Positions 46,563-54,702 are shown, numbered from the stretch's first letter. The stretch is DNA of 64,000 nucleotides from Candidatus Denitrolinea symbiosum (GCA_017312345.1 BLAA01000001.1:682001-746000), one strand, 5' to 3'. The notes: generated from the sequence alone by a model not told the origin. A program made the numbers and translations.

Positions 46563-47318
46563 ATGCCCCGTTCCAAATCTCCCGTGCGGCTCGAATGGGT
46601 GGACCCCGCGTTTTGTTCGCTGGACTATCGCTTGAAGATCGTCGGGCGGTTGCCGTTCTTCAAATCCCTGTCTCCCGAAGCGATTACGAAGATCAACGCG
46701 CGCTTTCACGACCGCGAAGTCCGCGCTGGGGAACGGATCTACTTTGAAGGGGACGAGGCCGATCGTCTGTACCTGGTGGCGATGGGCAAAGTCAAATTGA
46801 CGCTCAGCGCCGCGGCGGGACGGGAGGCGCTGCTGGATATTTTGCACGGCGGCGAACACTTCGGTTCGCTGACCGCCCTCGGCGGGAGCGCGCACACGGA
46901 GACCGCCGTCGCCCAGACCGATTGCTGCATCCTGCAAATCTCCTCGGCGGATTTCGAAGCGATCCTCGCCGAATATCCCGAGGTGGCGCGGCGCGCGCTG
47001 GAGGTCGTCAGCCGGCGTTTGGCGGAGTCGCGGGAGGTCATCCGGCAGTTGAGTTCGTACACCGCCGAGCAGCGGATCGCGGCGGCGCTGCTGCGGTTGG
47101 CGGGGAAACTGGGCGAGGAGCGCGGGGAGAACGTCTTGATCCAGCTGCCGTTTTCTCGGCAGGACCTGGCCGCGATGACCGGGACCACCACCGAGACGGT
47201 CAGCCGCGTGATGAGCCGCTTCGCGGAGGAGAAATGGATCAAGTCGGGGCGCAAATGGGTGACCGTCACGGACGCGAAGCGTTTGAAACTCCTGACGGAA
47301 AAGGGCGCGGTTAATTGA
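46563..47318 (+). CDS. Crp/Fnr family transcriptional regulator
   Basis: A 251-aa regulator. A cyclic-nucleotide-binding-like beta-roll (residues about 25-145; VRAGERIYFEGDEADRLYLVAMGKVKL) and dimer helix are followed by a winged helix-turn-helix with FSRQDLAAMTGTTTETVSRVM. The recognition helix carries E-T-V-S-R, the residue set that reads TTGA-type half-sites in the FNR branch. The N-terminal four-cysteine cluster of true FNR is absent, so oxygen sensing by a 4Fe-4S centre is unlikely; heme or NO sensing of the Dnr type is possible. A hemerythrin gene follows. Confidence 0.85.
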   Translation: MPRSKSPVRLEWVDPAFCSLDYRLKIVGRLPFFKSLSPEAITKINARFHDREVRAGERIYFEGDEADRLYLVAMGKVKLTLSAAAGREALLDILHGGEHFGSLTALGGSAHTETAVAQTDCCILQISSADFEAILAEYPEVARRALEVVSRRLAESREVIRQLSSYTAEQRIAAALLRLAGKLGEERGENVLIQLPFSRQDLAAMTGTTTETVSRVMSRFAEEKWIKSGRKWVTVTDAKRLKLLTEKGAVN

Positions 47319-47328
47319 CCGGCGTCAT
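47315..47328. promoter_or_regulatory. Candidate Crp/Fnr-type binding site
   Basis: TTGAC-CGGC-GTCAT, two half-sites with four bases between. The centre (47321.5) is about 41.5 bases upstream of the start expected from the -10 box TATAGT at 47351-47356, the class II activator position. Confidence 0.5.
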
Positions 47329-47350
47329 GCAAGTTTTTGGAGAGGGGGCG

Positions 47351-47356
47351 TATAGT
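47351..47356 (+). promoter_or_regulatory. -10 box of the hemerythrin gene
   Basis: TATAGT lies 37 bases upstream of the ATG at 47394. No good -35 box is seen, which suits an activator-dependent promoter. Confidence 0.45.
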
Positions 47357-47393
47357 ACGGACGTAAGTCATTACATTCAAAAGGAGATTGAAC

Positions 47394-47903
47394 ATGAGCC
47401 TTCCGACTCAACCGTTACGCGATGAACACGCCGGGTTGTTCCCGTCCGTTGACCGCATCAAGCAGACCGCCGAATTGATCGGTAAAGCCTCGTCAGAGGA
47501 GATTTGCAAAGGCCTGGAGGAGGTCTACGAATTCCTCGCCCATCACCTCAAGATCCACGCGGGGGCGGAGGAAGCCGCGCTTTATCCTGTGGTGCAGAAG
47601 CTGCTCGGCAGTCCCGACGCCACGAAGACGATGAGCCGCGACCACATGGAGATCGGCCGCTACATTGACGAGCTGGCCGCGCTGAAGCAATGTCCGAGCG
47701 ACGGGAAGTTCTCCCCCGAACACTCGGAATCCCTGCGGCGCGTGCTGTACGGTGTGTACGCGCTCGTCAAGATCCACTTCGAAAAGGAGGAGGAGGTCTA
47801 TCTGCCCATCCTCGACCAGCGCATGACCGCCGAGGAAGTGCGGGAGATGTACACGAAGATGGAAGCCGCCGCGCACGAGGCGATGCAGGCTTTGGCGGGA
47901 TAA
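47394..47903 (+). CDS. Hemerythrin HHE domain protein
   Basis: A 169-aa four-helix protein. Candidate di-iron ligands lie in RDEHAGLF, FLAHHLKIHAGAEEAALYPVV (H-x(3)-E type), MSRDHMEIGRYIDEL and LVKIHFEKEEEVYLPIL. Such proteins bind oxygen, NO or iron and appear in nitrosative stress defence. AAGGAG is seven bases before the ATG. The upstream Crp/Fnr gene and site suggest that gene controls it. A strong terminator hairpin follows. Confidence 0.85.
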   Translation: MSLPTQPLRDEHAGLFPSVDRIKQTAELIGKASSEEICKGLEEVYEFLAHHLKIHAGAEEAALYPVVQKLLGSPDATKTMSRDHMEIGRYIDELAALKQCPSDGKFSPEHSESLRRVLYGVYALVKIHFEKEEEVYLPILDQRMTAEEVREMYTKMEAAAHEAMQALAG

Positions 47904-47922
47904 GCGGAACGAACGGCTGTTC

Positions 47923-47970
47923 ATACCGTCCCGAAGGTTCTTCGAGAGCCTTCGGGACGGTATAATTTTT
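47923..47970 (+). terminator. Terminator of the hemerythrin gene (TTCT-loop palindrome)
   Basis: Perfect 15-bp arms ATACCGTCCCGAAGG / CCTTCGGGACGGTAT with an 11-base loop starting TTCT, followed by AATTTTTA. It also resembles the window's palindromic repeats that have TTCT at the loop. Confidence 0.8.
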
Positions 47971-47977
47971 ATCACAA

Positions 47978-48001
47978 ATATCATAAAAATTATGATATAA
48001 T
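47978..48001. promoter_or_regulatory. metE promoter with dyad over the -10 box
   Basis: ATATCATAA / TTATGATAT arms (47978-47986 and 47990-47998) overlap an extended -10 box TGA-TATAAT (hexamer 47996-48001). The dyad is a candidate operator. No SAM or cobalamin riboswitch fits in the 40-base leader. Confidence 0.55.
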
Positions 48002-48041
48002 CGCTCCATTCAACCATCAACAGAATTGGAGCATAACAAGC

Positions 48042-50357
48042 ATGGCAGTCACCGCGAATCTCGGTTTCCCGCGCCTGGGCGCGGGACGCGAACTCAAATG
48101 GGCATTGGAAAGTTACTGGTCGGGCAAGGTCAGCGCGGCGGACCTCCTGAAGACGGGCCGCGAACTGCGGCTGGCGCATTGGAAATTCCAGCAGGCCGCG
48201 GGCGTGGACGTCATCCCCTCCAACGATTTCTCGTTCTACGACCACGTTCTCGACGCCGCCCGCATGGTCGGCGCGGTCCCCTGGCGTTATTCCCAACTCA
48301 AAAATCCCACCGACATTGACCTCTACTTTGCGATGGCGCGCGGCGCTCAAAAAGACGGGCAAACCTTCGCCGCCATGGAAATGACCAAGTGGTTCGACAC
48401 CAACTACCATTACATCGTCCCTGAGATCGAACCAGACCAGAACTTCCGCCTGACCTCCACCAAAGTGATTGACGAATTCATCGAGGCGAAAAAGGCGGGG
48501 ATTCACACCCGCCCCGTCATGCTCGGACCTGTGTCCTTTCTCCTGCTCAGCAAACCCGCCGCTCCCCGCTACAACCCGCTCGCCGCGCTGGACGAGTTGA
48601 TTCCCGTCTATGCCGAGGTCTTGGGACGACTTAGCGAGGTCGGCGCCGACTGGGTGCAGTTCGACGAACCCTGCCTCGCCCTCGACCTGGACGAGTCCGC
48701 GCAACAGGCTTACATCGGCGCCTACATCCAATTCAACGCATACGCCATGATGACAGGCGCTGAATTCCCGCGCATCATGCTCGCGACGTACTTCGGCGGA
48801 CTGGGCGACAACCTCCCGCTGGCGGTCAACCTGCCCGTGGACGGTCTGCACGTGGACCTGGCGCGCGCCCCGCGTCAACTCGACGATGTCCTGGCCGCGC
48901 TGCCCGAGGGGAAGATTCTCTCCCTCGGCGTGGTGGACGGCCGCAACGTCTGGCGGACCGACCTCGACGCCGCGCTGGATCAGGTCCAACGGGCGGTCTC
49001 CGCGCTGGGAAGCGACCGCGTCCAGATCGCGCCCTCCTGCTCGCTGATGTTCAGTCCGCACGACCTCGACCTAGAAACCGAACTGGACGACGAACTGCGC
49101 TCGTGGCTGGCGTTTGCGCGACAAAAACTGGACGAGTTGAACGCGCTCAAAGAGGCGGCGAATCGAGGCGTCGGGTCCGTTGCCGAGGCGTTTGCCGCCA
49201 GCCGCAAAGCCATCGAAGACCGCCGCAACTCGCCGCGCACACACAATTCCGAAGTCCGCCGTCGTTTGGACGCGGTGGACGAGTCCATGCTGCGGCGCGC
49301 CCACGATTACGTCACGCGCAAAGCCGCGCAAACGCGGACTCTCCCCCTGCCTCCCCTGCCGACTACCACCATCGGTTCCTTCCCGCAGACCGCCGAAGTC
49401 CGCGCCCACCGCGCCGCCAGGAAGAAAGGCTCGCTCACGCAGGCCGAATACGACGAACTGATGAAAGCCGAGATCGCCCGCACGGTCCGCATGCAGGAAG
49501 AACTCGGTTTGGACGTGCTGGTGCACGGCGAATTCGAACGCTCCGACATGGTGGAATATTTCGGCGAGCGCCTCACGGGGATCGCCTTCACGCAAAACGG
49601 CTGGGTGCAAAGTTACGGCTCGCGCGCCGTCCGCCCGCCGATCGTCTTCGGCGATGTGTCCCGCCCGAACCCGATGACGGTGGAATGGTCTGCCTACGCC
49701 CAATCGCTGACGAAGAAGCCGATGAAAGGCATGTTGACCGGTCCCGTCACCATTTTGGAATGGTCGTTCGTCCGCGACGATCAGCCGCGCGCCGAGACCT
49801 GCCGCCAGATCGCGCTGGCGATCCGCGACGAAGTACAAGACTTGGAGCGCGCTGGCATCCACATCATCCAGATTGATGAGCCGGCATTCCGCGAGGGCCT
49901 GCCCCTGCGCCGCGCCGAACAAGGCGAGTATCTCCAGTGGGCCACCGACTGCTTCAAACTCGCCTCCAGCGGCGTGCGCGACGAGACGCAGATCCACACC
50001 CACATGTGCTACTCGGAATTCGACACGATGATGGACGCCATCGGAAAGATGGACGCCGACGTGATCTCCATCGAGGCCTCGCGCTCGAAGATGGGACTGC
50101 TGGAGGCCTTCAAGCAAAACCAATATCCCAACGACATCGGCCCCGGCATTTACGACATCCACTCGCCGAACGTCCCCTCGCAAAACGAAATGGAAGCGCT
50201 GATCGAGAAAGCCGCTCAAGTCGTCCCGCTCGAACGCCTGTGGGTCAATCCCGACTGCGGACTGAAGACGCGCAAGTGGGACGAGGTTGTCCCCGCGCTG
50301 ACGAACATGGTCCACGCCGCGCGAAAAGCCAGAGAGCGCGTAGGCGACGTTCTCTAA
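48042..50357 (+). CDS. metE: Cobalamin-independent methionine synthase
   Basis: A 771-aa protein, the full usual length with two homologous halves. It opens TANLGFPRLGAGRELKWALE; the second half begins TTTIGSFPQTAEVRAHRAA. Zinc ligands appear in IHTHMCYSEF (His and Cys) and VNPDCGLKTRKW (Cys). It transfers a methyl group from 5-methyltetrahydropteroyltri-glutamate to homocysteine. The final codons and stop lie inside a short palindromic repeat (50344-50363). Confidence 0.95.
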   Translation: MAVTANLGFPRLGAGRELKWALESYWSGKVSAADLLKTGRELRLAHWKFQQAAGVDVIPSNDFSFYDHVLDAARMVGAVPWRYSQLKNPTDIDLYFAMARGAQKDGQTFAAMEMTKWFDTNYHYIVPEIEPDQNFRLTSTKVIDEFIEAKKAGIHTRPVMLGPVSFLLLSKPAAPRYNPLAALDELIPVYAEVLGRLSEVGADWVQFDEPCLALDLDESAQQAYIGAYIQFNAYAMMTGAEFPRIMLATYFGGLGDNLPLAVNLPVDGLHVDLARAPRQLDDVLAALPEGKILSLGVVDGRNVWRTDLDAALDQVQRAVSALGSDRVQIAPSCSLMFSPHDLDLETELDDELRSWLAFARQKLDELNALKEAANRGVGSVAEAFAASRKAIEDRRNSPRTHNSEVRRRLDAVDESMLRRAHDYVTRKAAQTRTLPLPPLPTTTIGSFPQTAEVRAHRAARKKGSLTQAEYDELMKAEIARTVRMQEELGLDVLVHGEFERSDMVEYFGERLTGIAFTQNGWVQSYGSRAVRPPIVFGDVSRPNPMTVEWSAYAQSLTKKPMKGMLTGPVTILEWSFVRDDQPRAETCRQIALAIRDEVQDLERAGIHIIQIDEPAFREGLPLRRAEQGEYLQWATDCFKLASSGVRDETQIHTHMCYSEFDTMMDAIGKMDADVISIEASRSKMGLLEAFKQNQYPNDIGPGIYDIHSPNVPSQNEMEALIEKAAQVVPLERLWVNPDCGLKTRKWDEVVPALTNMVHAARKARERVGDVL

Positions 50358-50378
50358 CGTCGCTGAGTCGGATCGCCG
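50344..50378. repeat. Palindrome overlapping the metE stop, plus a second hairpin
   Basis: GCGACGT / ACGTCGC arms (50344-50350, 50357-50363) with loop TCTCTA contain the metE stop TAA. GGATCG / CGATCC follows at about 50370-50382. The 16-mer GACGTTCTCTAACGTC recurs exactly at 54311-54326. Confidence 0.75.
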
Positions 50379-50474
50379 ATCCAACCTGCAAGCCAAAACT
50401 CTTACGTAAAAAAGACGGACGCGGCATAAGAATAGATACGGCAGCGACATCAGTTTTCTTAAAAGGAGAGAATG

Positions 50475-51665
50475 ATGAAAACTTATAAATACCTCATCGT
50501 CGGAAGCGGCATGACCGCCGACGCCGCCGTGCGCGGCATCCGCGAACTCGACCCCGACGGTTCCATCGGCATGATCAGCGTCGAGACCGACAAACCGTAC
50601 GCCCGTCCGCCGCTCAGCAAGGGGATGTGGAAGGGATGTCCCTTCGAGAAGATCTGGCGCGGCACCGACAGCCTCAACGTGGACTTCAACCTTGGGCGCA
50701 AAGCCGTCGCGCTCGATACCGCCGCCAGGCGCGTCCGCGACGACCAGGGCGAGGAGTACGCCTACGACAAACTCCTGCTCGCCACCGGCGGGACGCCCAT
50801 CCATCTGCCGTTCGGGGGCGAAGACATCATCTATTACCGCACGCTCCAGGATTACCAACGCCTGCGCGCCCTCACCGAGCAGGGACAGCGTTTCCTCGTC
50901 ATCGGCGCGGGATTCATCGGCTCCGAGATCGCCGCCGCGCTCAACATGCAGGGCAAGCAGGTGACGATGGTCTTCTTGGAGAACTCCATCGGCGAGCGCG
51001 TCTATCCGCCCGAACTCGCGCAGTTTGTGAGCGACCTCTACCGCAAGAAGGGCGTGGAACTCGTCCCCGCGGAGGGCGTGGCGGGCATCGAGAAAACCGC
51101 GAACGGCCTCAAGGTTCAGACCAGCGGCGGGCGCGCGTTCGAAGTGGACGGCGTCATCGCCGGGCTGGGAGTCCGTCCCAACGTCGAGCTGGCGAAGTCC
51201 GCGGGATTGAACGTCGAGAACGGCATCGTGGTGGACGACCATCTGCTCACGTCCGCGCCGGACGTCTACGCGGCGGGCGACGTGGCGATGTTCCCTCACG
51301 CCGCGCTGGGGAAGATGTTCCGCGTGGAGCACGAAGACAACGCCCTCAAGATGGGCAAGCAGGCGGGACGCAACATGGCCGGCGCGGGCGAGTCGTACAC
51401 GCACACTCCCACCTTCTACTCCGACATCTTCGAGCATGGCTACGAGGCGGTCGGCGAACTGAGCAGCAAAATGGAGACGGTCGCGGACTGGCAGGAGCCT
51501 TTCCAGAAGGGCGCTGTGTATTATCTCGACGGCGGGCGCGTGCGCGGCGTGTTGATGTGGAATTTGTGGAAAAAAGTGAAGGACGCCACCGCCCTGATCG
51601 CCGAGGCGGGACCGTTCAAAGCGGAAGACCTGGTCGGGCGAATCCAGGCGGAGCCGCAATCGTGA
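50475..51665 (+). CDS. FAD-dependent pyridine nucleotide-disulfide oxidoreductase (ferredoxin-reductase-like)
   Basis: A 396-aa protein: FAD site YLIVGSGMTADAAVRGI, substrate-side YARPPLSKGMWKG, NAD(P)H site VIGAGFIGSEIAAALN, and the second FAD motif VYAAGDVAMFPH. It has no C-x4-C redox disulfide, so it resembles rubredoxin/ferredoxin reductases or the AIF-type branch. The partner is unknown. The ATG at 50475 has AAAGGAG at good spacing; an ATG at 50472 is equally in frame. Its stop overlaps the next GTG. Confidence 0.82.
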   Translation: MKTYKYLIVGSGMTADAAVRGIRELDPDGSIGMISVETDKPYARPPLSKGMWKGCPFEKIWRGTDSLNVDFNLGRKAVALDTAARRVRDDQGEEYAYDKLLLATGGTPIHLPFGGEDIIYYRTLQDYQRLRALTEQGQRFLVIGAGFIGSEIAAALNMQGKQVTMVFLENSIGERVYPPELAQFVSDLYRKKGVELVPAEGVAGIEKTANGLKVQTSGGRAFEVDGVIAGLGVRPNVELAKSAGLNVENGIVVDDHLLTSAPDVYAAGDVAMFPHAALGKMFRVEHEDNALKMGKQAGRNMAGAGESYTHTPTFYSDIFEHGYEAVGELSSKMETVADWQEPFQKGAVYYLDGGRVRGVLMWNLWKKVKDATALIAEAGPFKAEDLVGRIQAEPQS

Positions 51666-52507
51666 ACCCCGACCAGCGCAGGAAAGCCGAGCGCTTTCGC
51701 GAACTTCATCACGGCGCGCGCATGTTGGTCCTGCCGAACGCCTGGGACGCCGCCTCCGCCAAAGTGTTCGAGCGGGCGGGCTTCGACGCGGTCGCGACCA
51801 CCAGCGCGGGCGTCGCCAACGCCTGGGGTTATCCCGACAGCGAGGTGATGAGCCGCGCCGAAATGCTGCAGGCGGTGGGCATCATCGCCCGGGCGACTCG
51901 CCTGCCCGTCAGCGCGGACATGGAGGCGGGATTCGGCGTCACGCCCGAGGAGATCGCCGAGACCGCGCGCCTGACGCTCGAAAGCGGCGCGGTCGGGATC
52001 AACCTCGAAGACAGTCTGGTCGGCAAGCCCGCGTTGCGGGAGGTTCCCCTGCAAGTCGAAATTCTAAAAGCCGTCCGTCAAACGGCGGACGCGTTCGGCG
52101 TTCCGCTGGTCGTCAACGCGCGCGTGGATGTGTACTCCGTGCTGGACGAATCCGACCCGACGCGTTTCGCGCAGGCCGTCGGACGCGCCCACGCCTACCT
52201 CGAGGCGGGCGCGGACTGCATCTTCGCCTTCGGCGTGGCCGATAAAGCGCTCATCGGCGACCTCGTCCGCGAGATCGGCGCGCCGGTCAACGTCCTCGCC
52301 CGTCCCGGCAGCCCGACGCTCGCAGAGTTGGAAGGACTCGGCGTGGCGCGCGTCACGTTTGGTTCGATCCCGATGCGGGTCGCTCTATCGCAGGCGGTCA
52401 AGATCGCCGACGAGTTGAAGCGGACCGGCACGTACAACTTCGCGCAGGGCATCCTGTCGTACGACGAAGTGAACGGCTATTTCGAAAGAATGGAAGGCGA
52501 CAAATGA
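51662..52507 (+). CDS. Isocitrate lyase / PEP mutase family protein
   Basis: A 281-aa TIM-barrel protein starting with GTG in a GTGA overlap with the previous gene. LVLPNAWDAASAKVFERAGFDAVATTSAG is the family opening, PVSADMEAGFG carries the metal-site acidic residues, GINLEDS follows, and VNARVDVY the later motif. Known relatives cleave or rearrange C-C or P-C bonds in 2-methylisocitrate, oxaloacetate or phosphonopyruvate; the canonical isocitrate lyase K-K-C-G-H motif is absent. Its TGA overlaps the ATG at 52504. Confidence 0.85.
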   Translation: MNPDQRRKAERFRELHHGARMLVLPNAWDAASAKVFERAGFDAVATTSAGVANAWGYPDSEVMSRAEMLQAVGIIARATRLPVSADMEAGFGVTPEEIAETARLTLESGAVGINLEDSLVGKPALREVPLQVEILKAVRQTADAFGVPLVVNARVDVYSVLDESDPTRFAQAVGRAHAYLEAGADCIFAFGVADKALIGDLVREIGAPVNVLARPGSPTLAELEGLGVARVTFGSIPMRVALSQAVKIADELKRTGTYNFAQGILSYDEVNGYFERMEGDK

Positions 52508-53169
52508 CAAACGATATCCCCGAACTCTGGGAGTGGGCAGAATATTATTGACCCTGGTGCTACGTTGCGGCCGTGCGCCTGCACAAAATTGCGCCTGAAT
52601 ATGAAGGACGGGTTCGCCTGGTCGAGAAGGCGTTCCCGCTGGAAGTCTACGGCGGAGGTCCGCCCGACCGAACGGAACTCGAACTGGAGATCTGGCTGGC
52701 AGCCTTGCAGGAGCCGGACGCGGTCTTCAAGCCGTTCGGCGACGAATGGCCCACGACGACGCTCCCCGCCTTCGAAGCCGCCTGGTGCGCCTCCCGACAG
52801 GGAGAGCAGATCGGGCGAGACTTCGACCTGCGCATCCGCCAGGCTTTCTTCGCAGAGGGACGGGACATCGGCAAGCGCGAGGTCATGTTCGATCTCGCCC
52901 GCGAGATGGGACTCGACATGGAGCATTTCACCCGTCACTTCAACGACGGGTCCGCCCTCGCCGCCGTGCTGGAGGAAGGCAAACTCGGCAAGGAAAAATT
53001 CGGCGTGCGCGGCACGCCGACCGTCATGCTGGGCGACGGCACGAAACTCCGTCACAAGATGGCATATCCAAGAATTCAGGATGGGAAAATTCTGTCCGTC
53101 GGAAAACTGCCCTGTTTCGGTGAAGGATGTTACGAAGCGACTCGTGAGTTGTTCGAAAACGCGTTATAA
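52504..53169 (+). CDS. DsbA-family thiol:disulfide oxidoreductase, probable selenoprotein (U-P-W-C)
   Basis: A 221-aa protein if TGA at 52549-52551 is read as selenocysteine. The frame from the ATG at 52504 (ATGA overlap with the previous gene) reads MTNDIPELWEWAEYY, then TGA, then PWCYVAAVRLHKIAPEYEGRV. The TGA replaces the first Cys of the C-P-W-C active site at residue 16. The rest is a clear DsbA/FrnE-like thioredoxin fold with a helical insert and the cis-Pro loop GVRGTPTVMLGDG. A hairpin suited to a bacterial SECIS follows the TGA. Without recoding, a translation start at the GTG at 52573 would lack the active site. A nonsense mutation or assembly error (TGC or TGT to TGA) is the alternative. 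Confidence 0.75.
52561..52584 (+). promoter_or_regulatory. Candidate bacterial SECIS hairpin
   Basis: TGCGGC (52566-52571) pairs with GCC-T-GCA (52577-52583) with one bulged T at 52580. The 5-base loop CGTGC begins 20 bases after the TGA and has G at its second position followed by T. Loop distance, G near the loop start and a 6-bp upper stem fit the published bacterial SECIS rules. Confidence 0.5.
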
Positions 53170-53187
53170 CGCGGATGACAAAGATCC

Positions 53188-54114
53188 ATGAAACGCGTCT
53201 CTCTTGACCTCGAACCGGTTCCGCCCTTCCGGCTGGACCTCACCGCCTGGGCGCTTCGCCGCCGTCCCGACAACCTCTTCGACCGCTGGGACGGCGCGGC
53301 CTACCGCCGCATCCTCGTCACCGACGACGGCAAGCCGTTCGAAGTCACGGTAACGCAAATAGGCACGCCCACTGTGCCGCGTCTGCGAGTCTCGATTCAC
53401 GGCGAAAAACCGAACGAGAAAATGAAACGCCAAGCCGTGGCGGCGCTGGAGCGTCTGCTGGGAATCAACCTGCGGCTGGACGGTTTCTACCGCATGGCAA
53501 ACCGCGACGAGAAACTGAAGCCCGTCGCCAAACAATTCCGCGGCTTCAAACCGCCGCGTTTACATTCGTACTTTGAAACGCTGGTCAACGCCATCTCCTG
53601 CCAGCAACTCACGCTGACGATGGGCATTCGGCTGGTCAACAGCCTCGTGGAAAGATACGGGCTGGCGTTCCAAAGCGACGACGGCGTTTTTCACGCTTTC
53701 CCGCGTCCGCAGGATCTGGCAAACGCCGACCTCGATGAACTGCGCGCGATGAAGTTCAGTTATCAGAAGGCGCGCTACATCACGAGCATCGCCCGATCCA
53801 TCGCGCAGGGAGAGTTGAATCTCGACGTGATCGCCGCGCTGGACGACGCGGACGCCATCGAGCGTCTATGCGACCTGAAAGGCATCGGGCGCTGGACGGC
53901 GGAATATTTTCTGCTACGCGGCCTCGGTCGCACGCACATCTTCCCCGCGGACGACGTCGGCGCGCGCAATCACTTGGAGCGCTGGCTGGGTCTGCCCGAA
54001 AAGTTAAACTACGAGACCACTCATCAAGCCATCGAGCCGTGGAAAGATTATGGCGGCTTGATCTATTTTCATTTATTGCTGAAAAGTTTGTCGGAAAAGG
54101 AAATCATCGTCTGA
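53188..54114 (+). CDS. DNA-3-methyladenine glycosylase II (AlkA-like, HhH-GPD)
   Basis: A 308-aa base-excision enzyme. The N-terminal domain of about 110 residues resembles the AlkA beta domain. The HhH-GPD core has NAISCQQLTLTMGIRLVNSLVERYG, the helix-hairpin-helix LCDLKGIGRWTAEYFLLRGL, and the catalytic Asp in HIFPADDVGARN. It removes alkylated purines. It follows the DsbA-like gene by 18 bases. Confidence 0.88.
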   Translation: MKRVSLDLEPVPPFRLDLTAWALRRRPDNLFDRWDGAAYRRILVTDDGKPFEVTVTQIGTPTVPRLRVSIHGEKPNEKMKRQAVAALERLLGINLRLDGFYRMANRDEKLKPVAKQFRGFKPPRLHSYFETLVNAISCQQLTLTMGIRLVNSLVERYGLAFQSDDGVFHAFPRPQDLANADLDELRAMKFSYQKARYITSIARSIAQGELNLDVIAALDDADAIERLCDLKGIGRWTAEYFLLRGLGRTHIFPADDVGARNHLERWLGLPEKLNYETTHQAIEPWKDYGGLIYFHLLLKSLSEKEIIV

Positions 54115-54118
54115 TCTG

Positions 54119-54326
54119 TCATTGCGAGCGACACAGCGCCGAAGGCAGTGCGGCGCTGTGCAGACGAGCGAAGCAGTCTACTTAAAAAGGATTCCGCAAG
54201 TTCTACTTGCGGCTTTCCCGGAGTGGAACTTCGGGATTCCAAATTTTCATCATTCGGGGCGAACCCCCGTTCATGGATACTTTGTGCAGGAGACTACGCT
54301 CTGCTCAGAAGACGTTCTCTAACGTC
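54119..54326. repeat. Composite of four palindromic repeats
   Basis: In order: TCATTGCGAGCG...GAGCGAAGCAGTCT (54119-54179), with a 10-bp hairpin CACAGCGCCG/CGGCGCTGTG inside; CCGCAAGT-TCT-ACTTGCGG (54194-54212) and a second hairpin TCCCGGAGT/ACTTCGGGA (54216-54236); CGGGG/CCCCG near 54256-54270; and GACGTTCTCTAACGTC (54311-54326), also found at the end of metE. No gene is seen in 54115-54348. Confidence 0.8.
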
Positions 54327-54348
54327 AGTTGACTGGAAGGAGACAAGA

Positions 54349-54702
54349 ATGTTAAAAGTAAAACGCGTGTACGAAAAAGCCGAAGCCAGCGACGGGACGC
54401 GCTTCCTGGTCGAGCGCTTGTGGCCGCGCGGCATGAAGAAAGAATCGCTGAAAATGAAAGCCTGGTTGAAGGAGGTCGCCCCCAGCGCCGAGCTGCGGAA
54501 TTGGTTCGGTCACGATCCGCTCAAATGGACGGAGTTCCAGAAGCGCTATCAGGCTGAGTTGAAGGCGAACCCCGACGCGCTGTCTCCCATCCTGGAAGCG
54601 GCGAAACAGGGCGACGTCACCCTCCTTTACAGCGCGCACGATACGGAGCATAATAACGCATTGACACTTAAAAACTTCGTGGAAAAGCTGCTGAAAAAGT
54701 AA
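54349..54702 (+). CDS. DUF488 family protein
   Basis: A 117-aa protein: VKRVYEKAEASDGTRFLVERLWPRGMKKESL, WLKEVAPSAELRNWFGHDPLKW and VTLLYSAHDTEHNNALTL are the typical DUF488 signatures. The biochemical function of the family is not established. AAGGAGACAAG precedes the ATG at 54349. The longer upstream frame runs through repeats and is not used. Confidence 0.88.
   Translation: MLKVKRVYEKAEASDGTRFLVERLWPRGMKKESLKMKAWLKEVAPSAELRNWFGHDPLKWTEFQKRYQAELKANPDALSPILEAAKQGDVTLLYSAHDTEHNNALTLKNFVEKLLKK

Noticed and set aside
47923..48041. SAM or cobalamin riboswitch upstream of metE
   Set aside because: The leader after the -10 box is only about 35-40 bases, and the hairpin upstream belongs to the preceding gene's terminator.
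49071..51659. 862-aa minus-strand frame spanning metE and the oxidoreductase
   Set aside because: It covers two confidently assigned plus-strand genes and their gap. Composition is typical of an antisense frame.
52573..53169. DsbA-family gene starting at GTG 52573 as a shorter, active-site-less protein
   Set aside because: The upstream in-frame codons match the family on both sides of the TGA, and the ATG at 52504 overlaps the previous stop. A start after the active site would make little sense.
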